Assembly: GCF_910593845.1 (NCBI RefSeq)
Contig: NZ_CAJVAS010000001.1
Location: forward strand, 186,001-250,000
Reading direction: 5' to 3'
Length of the DNA stretch: 64,000 bases
Origin: Paenibacillus solanacearum
GTDB taxonomy: Bacteria > Bacillota > Bacilli > Paenibacillales > NBRC-103111
Made by a program: the position numbers and the translations under genes
Shown: in pieces, positions 1-8,922 of the stretch
Numbering within the stretch: the stretch's first letter is position 1
Layout of the letters: each line of letters begins with the position of its first letter
The notes under the pieces: generated by a model
Databases searched by the model: none
What the model was told of the DNA's origin: nothing
Seen by the model: the letters and a program-made list of their open reading frames with translations, nothing else

Positions 1-1
1 C

Positions 2-790
2 TCGCCGTCAACCGCGGCGAGCATCGGAGACATTCAGTACGATCCGGTCATGAACGGCTCCACCACATGGCAAATTTATAACGGTCCCCGTTATCAAGCC
101 AAAGCGCCGGTGCCGCCGGGCGAATGGGTATCGCTGACGCTGGAAGTTCGCAAAGACAGCGTCGCGATAGGCGTCGGCGACCATACGGCGCCGCAGCTCG
201 TCGTATCAAAGCTGCAGCACGGCCCGGCCAAGGGCAGCGTAGGCTTGTGGGCCAATCTGCCCGCATACATACGCGGCTTGATGATCGAGCCGCTGCAGCC
301 TGTGCCTCATGAGCAACGGCCTCAGCCGAGCGATCAAGATGCCGGCGCGTCCCTGTTGACGGAATGGCTCGTTTCCGAACCTTACGTGCCGGCTGCATCG
401 GCCGGACCGCTGCCATGCTTGGCAAGAGCGGCTGCGGAGGAGAATGGTACCGTCAACCTGAACAGGCTGTATCCGCTCGGCGAGAAGGGGACGGCGGTGA
501 TGGCGGAATGCACGCTGGAGCTGTCCGAGGAATGCGAATCCGTGCTGTCATTCGGCTTCAGCGACCATATGCGCTTATGGGTTAACGAGGCGGAAGTGTA
601 CAAGGGAGAGTGGAAGTGGGGGCCGCCGGCAAGCGACGGGCGGATTCGCCCCGAACATGCGGACGTTTCGGTCCGCTGGCAGGCGGGGCGCAATACGGTT
701 CGCGCCGAAATTACGAACCTGGAAGGCAAGTTCGGCTGGGGATTTTGCGTAAGAACGGGTTTGCCCCGCGTTACAGCAGCATCGAAATAA
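2..790 (+). CDS. C-terminal part of a glycan-related beta-sandwich protein (partial)
   Basis: The reading frame is open at the left edge of the window, so the true start lies outside; about 262 residues are visible. The first 90 or so resemble the end of a concanavalin-like or DUF1080-like lectin fold (a W-x-x-Y-N-G-P-R-Y stretch, then an E-W-V-S-L-T-L-E-V strand and a segment ending in Y-I-R-G-L-M-I-E-P). The rest looks like a second beta-sandwich with the alternating hydrophobic strands seen in accessory domains of glycoside hydrolases. No catalytic motif is visible. It is followed directly by a hairpin terminator. The family call is inferred from residue patterns only, and the function is unknown. 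Confidence 0.5.
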   Translation, partial: SPSTAASIGDIQYDPVMNGSTTWQIYNGPRYQAKAPVPPGEWVSLTLEVRKDSVAIGVGDHTAPQLVVSKLQHGPAKGSVGLWANLPAYIRGLMIEPLQPVPHEQRPQPSDQDAGASLLTEWLVSEPYVPAASAGPLPCLARAAAEENGTVNLNRLYPLGEKGTAVMAECTLELSEECESVLSFGFSDHMRLWVNEAEVYKGEWKWGPPASDGRIRPEHADVSVRWQAGRNTVRAEITNLEGKFGWGFCVRTGLPRVTAASK

Positions 791-805
791 GAGTCACCGG
801 TTAGT

Positions 806-833
806 ACCATCGCGAGCACGCGGTGGTTTTTTT
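806..833 (+). terminator. Rho-independent terminator after the first gene
   Basis: Nine-base arms ACCATCGCG and CGCGGTGGT, with one T-G wobble pair, close an AGCA loop and are followed by a run of T. It ends the partial gene at the window start. Confidence 0.8.
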
Positions 834-844
834 CATATGATCCC

Positions 845-1366
845 TTATTTCATCGTACCGAGCGGCACATCGAATACGTTCCAGAACAAGGCGGTGGCGC
901 AAAGCGACAAGAGCCATGCCCAGAGCGGATGCTTGTAATGGAGCCGCAGCATCGGGAACGTCAGCAGGTTGATTGCCACAGACCACCATATGTTCCAGCC
1001 GTGATGATGGGATATGCCCTTCCACGTATGCAGCGTCAGTAATTCGATCAGCGTAAAGAACAGCGCCCAGCTGAATATGTACAGGGCCTGCTTTCGGAGT
1101 CCGGACGGGTAATGCCCCAGATAAATCAGGACAGTCGCGGGAAACGAAATAAAATCGAGCGTAAACGAGATGAACGTATGATTCGGCAAGAGTGCCTTAT
1201 CGAAGGAAGTGTGAAATTCCCACAGCGTATAATGGTAAGTTAAGACGCTGTGCACCAGATCGATCACAATCCAGAACAAGATGGTGCTGTAGTAGGCTTT
1301 CCAATTTTTCCAATCGCCCCATTTATAGCCCGCGAAGGCAAAAGCGAGCGCATATAACGAATTCAT
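845..1366 (-). CDS. CBO0543-like integral membrane protein
   Basis: A 173-residue protein with four to five hydrophobic segments, rich in Trp and Tyr, resembling the CBO0543 family of small clostridial and bacillar membrane proteins of unknown function. The motif W-K-G-I-S-H-H-H-G-W-N near residue 115 echoes the K-G-W-H motif in the two plus-strand proteins at 2474 and 2949, so the three are probably distant paralogues. I chose ATG 1366 because GGAAGGGG lies about 8 bases upstream; the longer ATG at 1396 has no good ribosome site. It is transcribed away from speD. Confidence 0.7.
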   Translation of the reverse strand: MNSLYALAFAFAGYKWGDWKNWKAYYSTILFWIVIDLVHSVLTYHYTLWEFHTSFDKALLPNHTFISFTLDFISFPATVLIYLGHYPSGLRKQALYIFSWALFFTLIELLTLHTWKGISHHHGWNIWWSVAINLLTFPMLRLHYKHPLWAWLLSLCATALFWNVFDVPLGTMK

Positions 1367-1527
1367 GAAGCAGCCCCTTCCGATGCGATAAGCCATACCA
1401 TGCTATTATTTACAGTTACTAACAGAAATAACAACAAAATCGTGAGTTCGAAACCGAACCTTTTCGCTGGAATCATTTTTACAGAAGAAGGAAATAGTAA
1501 GTACGATGTCGGAAGGAGGCTGTGTTC

Positions 1528-2337
1528 ATGAAATTAACGCCCGAACAGAGGGTTACGCTGCATGGCTTTAATAATTTGACGAAATCATTAAGCTTCAATA
1601 TGTATGACATCTGTTATACAAAAACGAAAGAAGAACGGGAAGCTTACATCGAATATATTGACGAACAATACAATGCGGACAGGCTGACCACGATTTTGAA
1701 GCATGTGGCGGACATTATCGGCGCGCATGTGCTAAATGTCGCCAAGCAGGACTACGTGCCGCAAGGCGCAAGCGTGACCATGCTCGTCTCGGAAGGCCCG
1801 ATCGTCGAAGTGCCGACGGAGTCTTACGACGAGTCGCCCGGTCCGCTCCCGGATGCGGTCGTCCTTGCGCTGGACAAGAGCCATATTACCGTTCATACGT
1901 ATCCCGAATATCACCCGGATGAAGGCATCAGCACGTTCCGGGCGGACATCGACGTATCGACCTGCGGGGAAATATCGCCGCTCAAGGCGCTGAATTATTT
2001 GATTCGTTCGTTCGACACGGACATCATGACGATGGATTACCGCGTCCGCGGCTTTACGCGGGACATTAGCGGCCACAAGCTGTTTATCGATCACGAGATC
2101 GGCTCGATCCAGAATTACATCCCCGACGAGATCAAAGAAATGTATCAGATGATAGACGTCAACGTATATCAGGAAAATATTTTCCATACCAAGTGCAAGC
2201 TGAAAGCGTTCGATTTGAATAACTATTTGTTCGGCTATACGAAGGAAAAGTTGAGCGACGAAGAGCAGCGCAATATCGAGGAGAGTCTCAAGTGGGAGAT
2301 GGATGAAATTTTTTACGGGAAAAATATCGCCTATTAA
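1528..2337 (+). CDS. speD: S-adenosylmethionine decarboxylase proenzyme, long E. coli-type form
   Basis: This pyruvoyl enzyme decarboxylates SAM to provide the aminopropyl donor for spermidine synthesis. The 269-residue protein matches the long Gram-negative SpeD almost throughout: [12 protein letters not shown] near the start, Q-D-Y-x-P-Q-G-A-S-V-T near residue 80, and [13 protein letters not shown] near residue 215. The self-cleavage site D-K-S-H-I places the pyruvoyl-forming serine at about residue 118. ATG 1528 follows AGGAGG by 8 bases; a GTG six bases earlier would sit on top of that site. Bacillus subtilis uses a short SpeD, so the long form is worth noting. No spermidine synthase is nearby, so it appears to act as a single gene. 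Confidence 0.95.
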   Translation: MKLTPEQRVTLHGFNNLTKSLSFNMYDICYTKTKEEREAYIEYIDEQYNADRLTTILKHVADIIGAHVLNVAKQDYVPQGASVTMLVSEGPIVEVPTESYDESPGPLPDAVVLALDKSHITVHTYPEYHPDEGISTFRADIDVSTCGEISPLKALNYLIRSFDTDIMTMDYRVRGFTRDISGHKLFIDHEIGSIQNYIPDEIKEMYQMIDVNVYQENIFHTKCKLKAFDLNNYLFGYTKEKLSDEEQRNIEESLKWEMDEIFYGKNIAY

Positions 2338-2473
2338 CGGATACCGCGGCGCAATGGGGAGGCGGGCGTGTCCTGATGCGGGCGCGCCATCGCGTTCCAT
2401 TGCCGCAGCGAAGCCGCATAGGGCGGAGAGGAAAGGGAACACTACTCTATCATGACAGGTGGGAGGTGCCCTG

Positions 2474-2968
2474 ATGGTCGTATGGATTACGATATGTATC
2501 GCCCTCAGTATCGCCGTACTGTCGACGGTTCGGATGCTGCGTACGGCGTTCCGGCCGCTGGAAACGCTGCTGTACTATATGGTCATTACCGTTGCCATTG
2601 AGCAGACCCACTCGGCGATCATCGATAATTTGAAGCTGATCCGATTTTCGGAAAGCGTTTCCGCTTTCTTTTGCTTCAAGCTCAATCAGATCATTATTTT
2701 TCCGGTCGTGACGCTATGGCTGCTGCATTCGTTTTTCGCCGTGTCCGGTCGTGTTCTGCGGAAAGCGCTGTTTGCTATCGCCTGGTTTTTGGCCATGTCC
2801 GGTGCTTACTATTTATTCGATAAGCTCGGCATATTTGAGTTGAAGGGCTGGCACATGCTGTATTCGCTTGCTTATTGGCTGACGGTGTTGACGGAATCGT
2901 TTTGTTTTGTATGGTGGTTTCGAAAGCTGCTGCGAAAGAGAGAACGCGATGATTCTGTATCCGCCTGA
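2474..2968 (+). CDS. Small integral membrane protein, CBO0543-like
   Basis: A 164-residue protein with about five predicted membrane helices and a basic tail (R-K-L-L-R-K-R-E-R). A F-E-L-K-G-W-H-M-L-Y segment near residue 120 matches the K-G-W-H motif of its neighbour at 2949, so the two look like diverged paralogues of the CBO0543 type. ATG 2474 follows GGGAGG by 7 bases; the in-frame GTG at 2459 has no such spacing. It overlaps the next gene by 20 bases, indicating a translationally coupled pair. Function unknown. Confidence 0.7.
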   Translation: MVVWITICIALSIAVLSTVRMLRTAFRPLETLLYYMVITVAIEQTHSAIIDNLKLIRFSESVSAFFCFKLNQIIIFPVVTLWLLHSFFAVSGRVLRKALFAIAWFLAMSGAYYLFDKLGIFELKGWHMLYSLAYWLTVLTESFCFVWWFRKLLRKRERDDSVSA

Positions 2969-3476
2969 ACGGTTTGATGCTAACGAATGGTTCATCCTGA
3001 TCTCCGTCGTGCTGGTGTTCACCGTTTCGTTTTTGCTGCCCCGACGGCTGTCGGCGGTGGATATTACGGCAACGGTTGTCTTTAATCTGTATTTATCGCA
3101 ATCGGTCGATTCGATGATTGCCGTGGCGCCGTTCGATTTGTACGATGTGAGCGACTCGTCCAAATACGAAATGCTCGATATCGTCATTTATTTTTTCTTG
3201 TATCCCCCGGTGGCCTATCTGTTTCTGCACTTTTATGACAGGATGGAGAAGAGCGCGGGCCGTCTCGTCTTGTACGTACTGGGTTGGTCGCTGTTCACGA
3301 CGTTCCTGGAATGGCTGTCCGTCCAGTATCGCGTGTTCACGTACAAGGGCTGGCACCTGGCCTTTTCGCCTCTGGTCTATATCGGAGTCTACGTGCTGAA
3401 CATCCTGGTACTCCATCTCACAAGGCATTGGACTCCCGGCCTTAAACAGAGCCCGGCGCGGAAGTCTTCGCGTTAG
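2949..3476 (+). CDS. CBO0543-like integral membrane protein
   Basis: A 175-residue protein with five hydrophobic segments and a T-Y-K-G-W-H-L-A-F-S-P motif near residue 135, typical of the CBO0543 family. ATG 2949 (M-I-L-Y-P-P) is preferred over a longer in-frame start inside the upstream gene because it sits after AAAGAGAG. It overlaps the upstream gene by 20 bases and its stop overlaps the convergent LysR gene by 4 bases, leaving no room for a terminator between them. Relatives are often encoded in clusters near sporulation or stress genes, but no role is established. Confidence 0.75.
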   Translation: MILYPPERFDANEWFILISVVLVFTVSFLLPRRLSAVDITATVVFNLYLSQSVDSMIAVAPFDLYDVSDSSKYEMLDIVIYFFLYPPVAYLFLHFYDRMEKSAGRLVLYVLGWSLFTTFLEWLSVQYRVFTYKGWHLAFSPLVYIGVYVLNILVLHLTRHWTPGLKQSPARKSSR

Positions 3477-4357
3477 CTGCGTTTCTCGGCGGCGATGCCG
3501 GCTCCCGCACCGGGCAGCATGTTCATAAACGCCTGCAAGGCGCTGCTGACGAACGAATCTTTTCGCGTGATGAATTCGGTTTTCATGTGGCGGTACGCCG
3601 GCTCAACCTCGAAGGAACGAATCAATCCGTCCGCCTCTTGCTTGCCAATCACTGCTTTGGGCAGCAGCGATATGCCAAGCCCTGCCGATACGCCGCCGAC
3701 GATCGCTTCCAGCGTGCCGAATTCCATAATGACCGACTGTGACAAGCCGTTAGCCAGCAGCCAAGCTTCCAGCAGCTCCCTGTATGTACAACCCGGAGTA
3801 AAGACAAGCACTGGCCGTTTGACGGCTTCCTCCAAGCTGGCGACCGAGGACGCCGCAGCAATGACAAGCTCTTCTTCGAATGCCGGCACGGACTGCAGTT
3901 CCGGGTGACGGCACTCGCATCCGATAAAAGCGCCGTCCAGCTCATAACGCAGCACCTGCTCCATTAAAAATTGCGTATGTCCCGTCGCAATCGACAGCCG
4001 CACGTTCGAGTACTGCGCATAGTAGGCAGTGAGCAGCTTGGGCAGGCGAACGGCGGCGGCCGTCTGGGTGGACCCGATCATCAGCGGACCCGACGGCGTC
4101 TCGGAAGAAGCAATCGCCTTGGTCGCCTCGTCCAGCAAGCCGATAATTTTGTCGGCGTAGCCAAGCAGCGTTTTGCCGCTGGAAGACAGCGTCATGCCGC
4201 GGTTATGGCGGTGAAAGAGCACCGTGCCGAGCTCCGATTCGAGCTGCTGTACCCGTGCAGTCACATTAGACTGAACATAGCCAAGCCGCATCGCGGCCTT
4301 CGTAATCGAGCCTTCGCGGGCAACCGCTTGAAAGACGCGCAAATCTGTACTTTCCAT
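3473..4357 (-). CDS. LysR-family transcriptional regulator
   Basis: A 294-residue protein. An N-terminal winged helix-turn-helix (L-R-V-F-Q-A-V-A-R-E-G-S-I-T-K-A-A-M-R-L, then V-T-A-R-V-Q-Q-L-E) is followed by a periplasmic-binding-like effector domain (from about residue 85). ATG 4357 follows GGAGG by 8 bases; the longer start at 4387 lacks a site. It is divergent from the DMT transporter at 4488, the usual arrangement for a LysR protein that controls its neighbour. I infer that it senses a small metabolite exported by that carrier or modified by the SDR at 5408. The effector is unknown. Confidence 0.9.
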   Translation of the reverse strand: MESTDLRVFQAVAREGSITKAAMRLGYVQSNVTARVQQLESELGTVLFHRHNRGMTLSSSGKTLLGYADKIIGLLDEATKAIASSETPSGPLMIGSTQTAAAVRLPKLLTAYYAQYSNVRLSIATGHTQFLMEQVLRYELDGAFIGCECRHPELQSVPAFEEELVIAAASSVASLEEAVKRPVLVFTPGCTYRELLEAWLLANGLSQSVIMEFGTLEAIVGGVSAGLGISLLPKAVIGKQEADGLIRSFEVEPAYRHMKTEFITRKDSFVSSALQAFMNMLPGAGAGIAAEKRS

Positions 4358-4487
4358 CGAATAAGCCTCCGTTCTCTCTACTATCATTTATAGTGATATC
4401 CAACATCAATAACAATCATTATACATAAATGCAAGCCTCCGTTACAATAAGGCTCATACCTGCACGGGAAACGGAGGGATTTGCCAG

Positions 4488-5378
4488 ATGCGTAAAACCA
4501 AGTATATCGTTCTGATTTTGTTTACGACCTTCCTCATGGGCATCGCTTTCCCGTTAGGGAAAATCGGCATACGGTATGCGCCGCCGTTTTTTCTGATGGG
4601 GATCCGCTTTGTTATAGCCGGCGTGCTGCTCGCTTTGCTCGTCCGGAGGAAGCAGCGGCCCCGCGGAGCGAGGCAATGGCTGCAAGCGGCAGCTATCGGC
4701 GTGTTCCAATCGGCCGGCGTCATGGGCTGCGCGTATTACAGCATGCGCTGGATTACTTCAGGGGAATCGTCGATCATTACCTGCTCGAACCCGCTCATCG
4801 TCATCGTGCTGACCCGTCTGCTTGGCGGCGCGGCTTACAGCGGCCGGCAATGGGCTGGGGCGGTTATCGGCTTCCTCGGGGTCGCAGTCGCATTCGGCTT
4901 CCATCTCGGACTGCAGCCAGGCACGTTCATCGGGCTGGCCGGTGCGTTCTGCTTCGCCGCTGCGACGCTGCTGATCAAGCGGTGGGGCGCGGTATTCGAT
5001 ATGTCCGTGCTGGCCGCATATCAGATGCTGGCCGGCGGACTCGCGCTGCTGCTGCTGAGCGCGCTGACGGAGCATCCGCATTTTACGGTGAACGCGGTAT
5101 CCGTAACGGTGCTGCTGTGTCTGGTGGTCATGTGCTCGATCGTTCAGTTTACAGTCTGGTTTTCCTTGCTTCGCAGCGGAGATCCGTCGAAGACAAGCGC
5201 ATTCCTGTTTCTGGTGCCGCTGTTCGGCGTGCTGTCCGGATGGCTGCTGCTCGGCGAGCAGGTGAACCAGTTTGTTGGCTGGGGCGGCTTGCTCGTGTGC
5301 GCCGGCATCTTTCTCGTGAATTGGGAAGGCAATCGCAAGGCTCATAAGCCAGCTGCAAGGGAAATCGCCTTTAAATAG
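4488..5378 (+). CDS. DMT-superfamily (EamA) transporter
   Basis: A 296-residue protein with about ten membrane helices in two EamA repeats. The first begins K-I-G-I-R-Y-A-P-P-F-F-L-M-G-I-R-F, and the second half contains S-L-L-R-S-G-D-P-S-K-T-S-A-F-L-F-L-V-P-L, the conserved signature of drug/metabolite carriers. It probably exports a metabolite or amino acid. It starts 10 bases after GGAGGG, and a TACAAT -10 box lies just upstream at about 4443. The SDR gene follows after only 29 bases, so the two are probably cotranscribed under the divergent LysR regulator. Confidence 0.9.
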   Translation: MRKTKYIVLILFTTFLMGIAFPLGKIGIRYAPPFFLMGIRFVIAGVLLALLVRRKQRPRGARQWLQAAAIGVFQSAGVMGCAYYSMRWITSGESSIITCSNPLIVIVLTRLLGGAAYSGRQWAGAVIGFLGVAVAFGFHLGLQPGTFIGLAGAFCFAAATLLIKRWGAVFDMSVLAAYQMLAGGLALLLLSALTEHPHFTVNAVSVTVLLCLVVMCSIVQFTVWFSLLRSGDPSKTSAFLFLVPLFGVLSGWLLLGEQVNQFVGWGGLLVCAGIFLVNWEGNRKAHKPAAREIAFK

Positions 5379-5407
5379 TAAGAAAAGGAACAAGGGAGAG
5401 AGTTGCG

Positions 5408-6148
5408 ATGGACATGAAGCAAAGCGTGGCGCTGGTGACAGGCGGAGGCACGGGGATCGGCCGTGCGGTCTCGATGCTGCTGGCAGAACGGGGAGTCTGC
5501 GTTGCGGTGAATTATTCGCGGTCCAAGGCGGACGCGGAGGATACGGTGCAGCGTATTATAGCAATGGGAGGGACCGCATTTGCGGTTCAAGCCGACGTCT
5601 CGCGCGACATGGAGGTGCGCGCCATGGTCGACGCCGTCGCAGAGCGATTCGGCGCGATCGATATGCTGGTCAACAACGCCAGCATGAGCAGACATATCCC
5701 GCTGGACGATCTGGATTCCGCCACCGATGACGTATGGGACGAACTGTTCGCGGTGAATGTCAAGGGCATGTTCCACTGCGCCCGCGCCGCGGCTCCGTAT
5801 ATGAAGAATAGGAAGCAGGGCGCCATCGTAAACGTCGGCAGCATTGCAGGGCTGACCGGCTCCGGCTCCTCGCTGCCCTATGCCGTATCCAAAGCGGCGG
5901 TCCACGGGTTGACCAAGTCGCTGGCCCGCGCGCTGGCGCCGGATATTCGCGTCAACAGCGTCGTGCCGGGAGCCGTGGCGACCCGATGGTGGGAGGGGAA
6001 GGAAGCGCAGATGGAGCGCTTGGTCGGCCATGTGCCGCTGCAGCGTATTTCAACGCCGGAAGAGATCGCGCAGATGATTAGTGCCGTATTGATACAGCCG
6101 TCGATGACCGGGCAGATGATCATTGTGGACGGCGGGCAGACGATGTGA
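5408..6148 (+). CDS. SDR-family oxidoreductase (FabG-like)
   Basis: A classical 246-residue short-chain dehydrogenase. The cofactor loop T-G-G-G-T-G-I-G lies at residues 11-18, N-N-A-S near residue 90, a catalytic Ser at V-G-S-I-A-G, and Y-A-V-S-K as the catalytic Tyr/Lys pair near residue 155. It ends in the common D-G-G-Q-T tail. An Arg after the second beta strand (N-Y-S-R-S-K) suggests NADP(H) preference. It probably forms an operon with the DMT carrier. The substrate cannot be told from sequence. A second SDR lies at 7208. Confidence 0.9.
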   Translation: MDMKQSVALVTGGGTGIGRAVSMLLAERGVCVAVNYSRSKADAEDTVQRIIAMGGTAFAVQADVSRDMEVRAMVDAVAERFGAIDMLVNNASMSRHIPLDDLDSATDDVWDELFAVNVKGMFHCARAAAPYMKNRKQGAIVNVGSIAGLTGSGSSLPYAVSKAAVHGLTKSLARALAPDIRVNSVVPGAVATRWWEGKEAQMERLVGHVPLQRISTPEEIAQMISAVLIQPSMTGQMIIVDGGQTM

Positions 6149-6361
6149 CGAATCGGCGGGCAGCGAGCCGCATGAGTGTAAATATCAGGCAAAGGCGTCA
6201 TGCGAACTGCCGGTGAGGCGCCATATGCGTCCTCCGCAACCGTTCGCTCAATTCAAGCTTCTGGGTTTATATCGTATATGGATCGGGCATGCGCATTCCC
6301 GGTCACGCGCCACCGCAAGGTGTTTCCAGGCCGGAGCGGCATGCCCTTCGCTTGCATATGC

Positions 6362-7003
6362 CTATCCCCTCAAGTAATCGATAAAAATACGCTTCAGCAG
6401 AGCAAGCTGGCGATCCGATTCCATGTCCGATTCAAGCAGCAAAATATTTTTTTGCAGCGACAGCTGCTTGGAGAACAGACCGAACGCATTGATCAGCGTC
6501 GTGAGCGTCTCTCTGACCGGTAGACCGGCGCGAATCGAGCCGTCTTCCAACCCGTCTTGGATGATGGTCGCATACTCGTCCGAAATGCGGCGATTCAGCA
6601 GGTTGAACTGCAAAATATCGTCGAGCGGCTCCGTGCAGTGGGAGGCATAGCTTTCGAAATCGACCATGAACTTGATCCGCGGATGGTCATGGTCTTCGAT
6701 GAAAAAGTCGAATAACCGATCGAGCTTGTCCAGACTGGTCAGCGGGAGGTCCGCAATGTGCCGAAACCGCTCATAAATCGGTTCGAGCAGCCGGACGGCG
6801 ACGGCGACGATCAGCTTCTCCTTTTTCGGAAAATAGCGGAACAATGTGGCGATGCCGATGCCTGCGCTCTTGGCGATATCCTGCATCGTCGTTTTTTCAA
6901 TTCCTTTATCGGTAAAAACGCGCTCGGCCGCGTCAAGAATCAGCTGCAGCCGCTGGAGTTTGCCGTCTGACCGTTCCTTCTCGTATCTCGATTTCGGATC
7001 CAT
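6362..7003 (-). CDS. TetR/AcrR-family transcriptional regulator
   Basis: A 213-residue protein with an N-terminal TetR helix-turn-helix (I-L-D-A-A-E-R-V-F-T-D-K-G-I-E-K-T-T-M-Q, then I-A-T-L-F-R-Y-F-P-K-K-E-K-L) and a helical ligand domain. ATG 7003 follows AAAGGGAA. It is divergent from the SDR at 7208, and a perfect palindrome at 7120-7132 in the shared control region is a plausible operator. It most likely represses that SDR and perhaps itself. The ligand is unknown. Confidence 0.92.
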   Translation of the reverse strand: MDPKSRYEKERSDGKLQRLQLILDAAERVFTDKGIEKTTMQDIAKSAGIGIATLFRYFPKKEKLIVAVAVRLLEPIYERFRHIADLPLTSLDKLDRLFDFFIEDHDHPRIKFMVDFESYASHCTEPLDDILQFNLLNRRISDEYATIIQDGLEDGSIRAGLPVRETLTTLINAFGLFSKQLSLQKNILLLESDMESDRQLALLKRIFIDYLRG

Positions 7004-7119
7004 AGGTTCCCTTTCGCCTTCGGTAAAGGATAATTGTCGGTGATGATAAGTATTATATCGGCCGGCTATGCCATATTCAAGAAACGTTTGAGTTCCGTAT
7101 ATCGCGGTGATATAATTAC

Positions 7120-7132
7120 TATCATAATGATA
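7120..7132. promoter_or_regulatory. Candidate TetR operator, palindrome TATCAT-A-ATGATA
   Basis: Six-base arms around a single central base give perfect dyad symmetry in the divergent TetR-SDR control region. A related ACTATCATGA half-repeat follows at 7138-7147. The position between two divergent genes fits an operator, but binding is inferred. Confidence 0.5.
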
Positions 7133-7207
7133 CGATAACTATCATGACTTAATTGTCTAATGATTATCCTATGTATCACACATTTGATTTCAAAGGAGAT
7201 ATGACCT

Positions 7208-7960
7208 ATGGGCCGTCTGGCGAACAAGGTTGCGATCGTTACAGGAGCAGGGAGCGGGATGGGGCGCGAAGAAGCGCTGTTGTTTGCGCAAGAAGGCGCG
7301 GCTGTCGTCGCTACCGATATTAATGAAGCGGCGGTGCAAGCGGTCGCCGAACAAATCGAGGCGCGCGGCGGACGAGCCGCTGCTTACCAGCACAACGTCG
7401 CGCTTGAGGAAGACTGGACGAGGGTCGTCCAGGACGCGGTGCGCGCTTTCGGGAAAGTGGACATATTGGTTAATAACGCTGGTATTTCGCTTGCGACGGG
7501 CTTGCTGGAGACGACGCTGGAGCAGTGGAACAAGGTCATGAACATTAATTTGACGAGCGTCTTCCTCGGCATGAAGTATGTGATTCCGCATATGCAGGCG
7601 GCTGGAGGCGGCTCGATCGTCAACATTTCCTCGATCGCGGGGCTGACGGGAAGCAGCGGCGCAGGAGCTTACACTGCGTCCAAGGGCGGCGTTCGCATGC
7701 TGAGTAAGGCCGCGGCAGTCGATTTCGGCCAAGACCGCATTCGCGTCAACTCGGTCCACCCCGGCTTTATCGAAACGCCGATGAGCGAGCAGTTCGTGAA
7801 CAATGAACAAATGCTGCAATGGTTTTTGTCGCAGACGGCGCTGCCGCGCGTGGGACGGGCGTCGGAGGTTGCGGAGGCGGTGCTGTTCCTTGCTTCGGAC
7901 GAATCCGCATATATAACCGGCGTTGAGCTGCCGGTGGATGGCGGCGTCACGGCCAAATAA
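7208..7960 (+). CDS. SDR-family oxidoreductase
   Basis: A 250-residue classical short-chain dehydrogenase. The cofactor loop T-G-A-G-S-G-M-G is at residues 12-19, N-N-A-G near residue 90, a catalytic Ser at I-S-S-I-A-G and Y-T-A-S-K near residue 155. The Asp in V-A-T-D-I-N after the second strand suggests NAD(H). It starts 9 bases after AAAGGAG. It is divergent from the TetR gene, which probably controls it. It is closer to cyclohexanol- or glucose-dehydrogenase-like SDRs than to true FabG, but the substrate is unknown. Confidence 0.9.
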   Translation: MGRLANKVAIVTGAGSGMGREEALLFAQEGAAVVATDINEAAVQAVAEQIEARGGRAAAYQHNVALEEDWTRVVQDAVRAFGKVDILVNNAGISLATGLLETTLEQWNKVMNINLTSVFLGMKYVIPHMQAAGGGSIVNISSIAGLTGSSGAGAYTASKGGVRMLSKAAAVDFGQDRIRVNSVHPGFIETPMSEQFVNNEQMLQWFLSQTALPRVGRASEVAEAVLFLASDESAYITGVELPVDGGVTAK

Positions 7961-8176
7961 TGTAATTTCATAAGGAACTTGTTGACTCCATTCCTTGGAT
8001 CATCCAGGTTGTAAATATGCTTGGGCGTAGAAAAAAATGACAACTGGTGAAAAAATAGGGATTTGCGCATATTACTGAAATGAAGATAAACGTACCCTAA
8101 AGATAGACAGCAGCATGCTGTCGGGTTGTGGTTTCCGGCATATTATTAATTATCTTCAAAATTGGAGGTGATTGTA

Positions 8177-8365
8177 ATGGCTGTGAAAAGAATCAAGAAA
8201 GTAGTAGCTCCAGTGAAAACAAAAGTAGCTCCTGTGAAAAAGAGACCTTATCGGGTGAAACAAGAAGACGATCTCCGGGATGCGCTCGGAAGCCTGGACG
8301 ATGCGCGGAGAAATATCAATGACGCAAGACGTTCTGTCCGGAGAGCTTTACGCGATCTGGACTGA
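8177..8365 (+). CDS. Small basic protein with charged helix, unknown
   Basis: A 62-residue protein preceded by a near-perfect ribosome site, GGAGGTGAT, four bases before ATG 8177. The first 30 residues are Lys/Val/Pro-rich with a repeated K-V-x-A-P-V-K unit. The rest is a highly charged helix with Asp and Arg alternating (D-A-R-R-N-I-N-D-A-R-R-S-V-R-R-A-L) that could form a coiled coil or bind nucleic acid. No family is recognised. It is followed by a strong terminator, so it is a single-gene unit. Confidence 0.7.
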   Translation: MAVKRIKKVVAPVKTKVAPVKKRPYRVKQEDDLRDALGSLDDARRNINDARRSVRRALRDLD

Positions 8366-8412
8366 CGGGAAAGCGGATAACGAGTCTTGAGCATGAAATA
8401 ATTATAAGTAAG

Positions 8413-8439
8413 GGCGCGGAGATGAATCCGCGCCTTTTT
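8413..8439 (+). terminator. Rho-independent terminator
   Basis: A perfect eight-base stem GGCGCGGA/TCCGCGCC with a six-base loop and five T residues, 47 bases after the small basic gene. Confidence 0.85.
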
Positions 8440-8514
8440 ATGTTCAGCGTGATCGAAGAACAGAGGAGCCAACCCGAAATTTCTCTAGGCGTTTTATTCA
8501 CATTTATCCAACAC

Positions 8515-8554
8515 CCAAAACCCCTTCCATCGAAGCAGATGGAAGGGGTTTTGG
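8515..8554. terminator. Long perfect inverted repeat, probable bidirectional terminator
   Basis: Two 17-base arms (CCAAAACCCCTTCCATC and its exact complement) flank a GAAGCA loop. The arm ends give A and T tracts on both strands, so it could end transcripts from the left and from the minus-strand gene at 8629. Confidence 0.75.
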
Positions 8555-8628
8555 CTAAGTACGGTATGCTGGAGTGATAGCAGCTTTTTGCGCGTCTATC
8601 TGCTCCCGGAGCTGCGAATTGCGATTGT

Positions 8629-8922
8629 CTATTTTATTTCGGAGAGGTAGAGCGAGCCGGCGGGAAGCTTGATGTCCTTATGAACCACGACCAGTCCGAT
8701 GCCTCCCGGGACGAGGGCGACTCTCGAATCTTTGGTCACGATATATATGCCGGGTACGGATATGCCGTTGACTTTCGTTTGAGCGACGGCGTTCGAGTAC
8801 GTCGGAAGATCCTTCGCTTTGTCGGTTGCCGTTGCAGAGGCTGTCGCGGCACTGACCGCATTCGGTAAAAGCAGGCAGGAACAAGCCACAAGCACACCCA
8901 ATTTCGTTTTTATCGCCTTCAT
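8629..8922 (-). CDS. Small secreted protein, unknown
   Basis: A 97-residue protein with a clear signal peptide (K-A-I-K-T-K, a hydrophobic stretch, cleavage near A-V-S-A-A). The mature part is about 70 residues, with beta-rich segments such as I-Y-I-V-T-K-D-S-R-V-A-L-V-P-G-G-I-G-L. ATG 8922 is chosen because AAGGAGAG lies 8 bases upstream; the alternative GTG is three codons earlier. No family recognised. It is a single gene with a shared terminator at 8515-8554. Confidence 0.65.
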   Translation of the reverse strand: MKAIKTKLGVLVACSCLLLPNAVSAATASATATDKAKDLPTYSNAVAQTKVNGISVPGIYIVTKDSRVALVPGGIGLVVVHKDIKLPAGSLYLSEIK

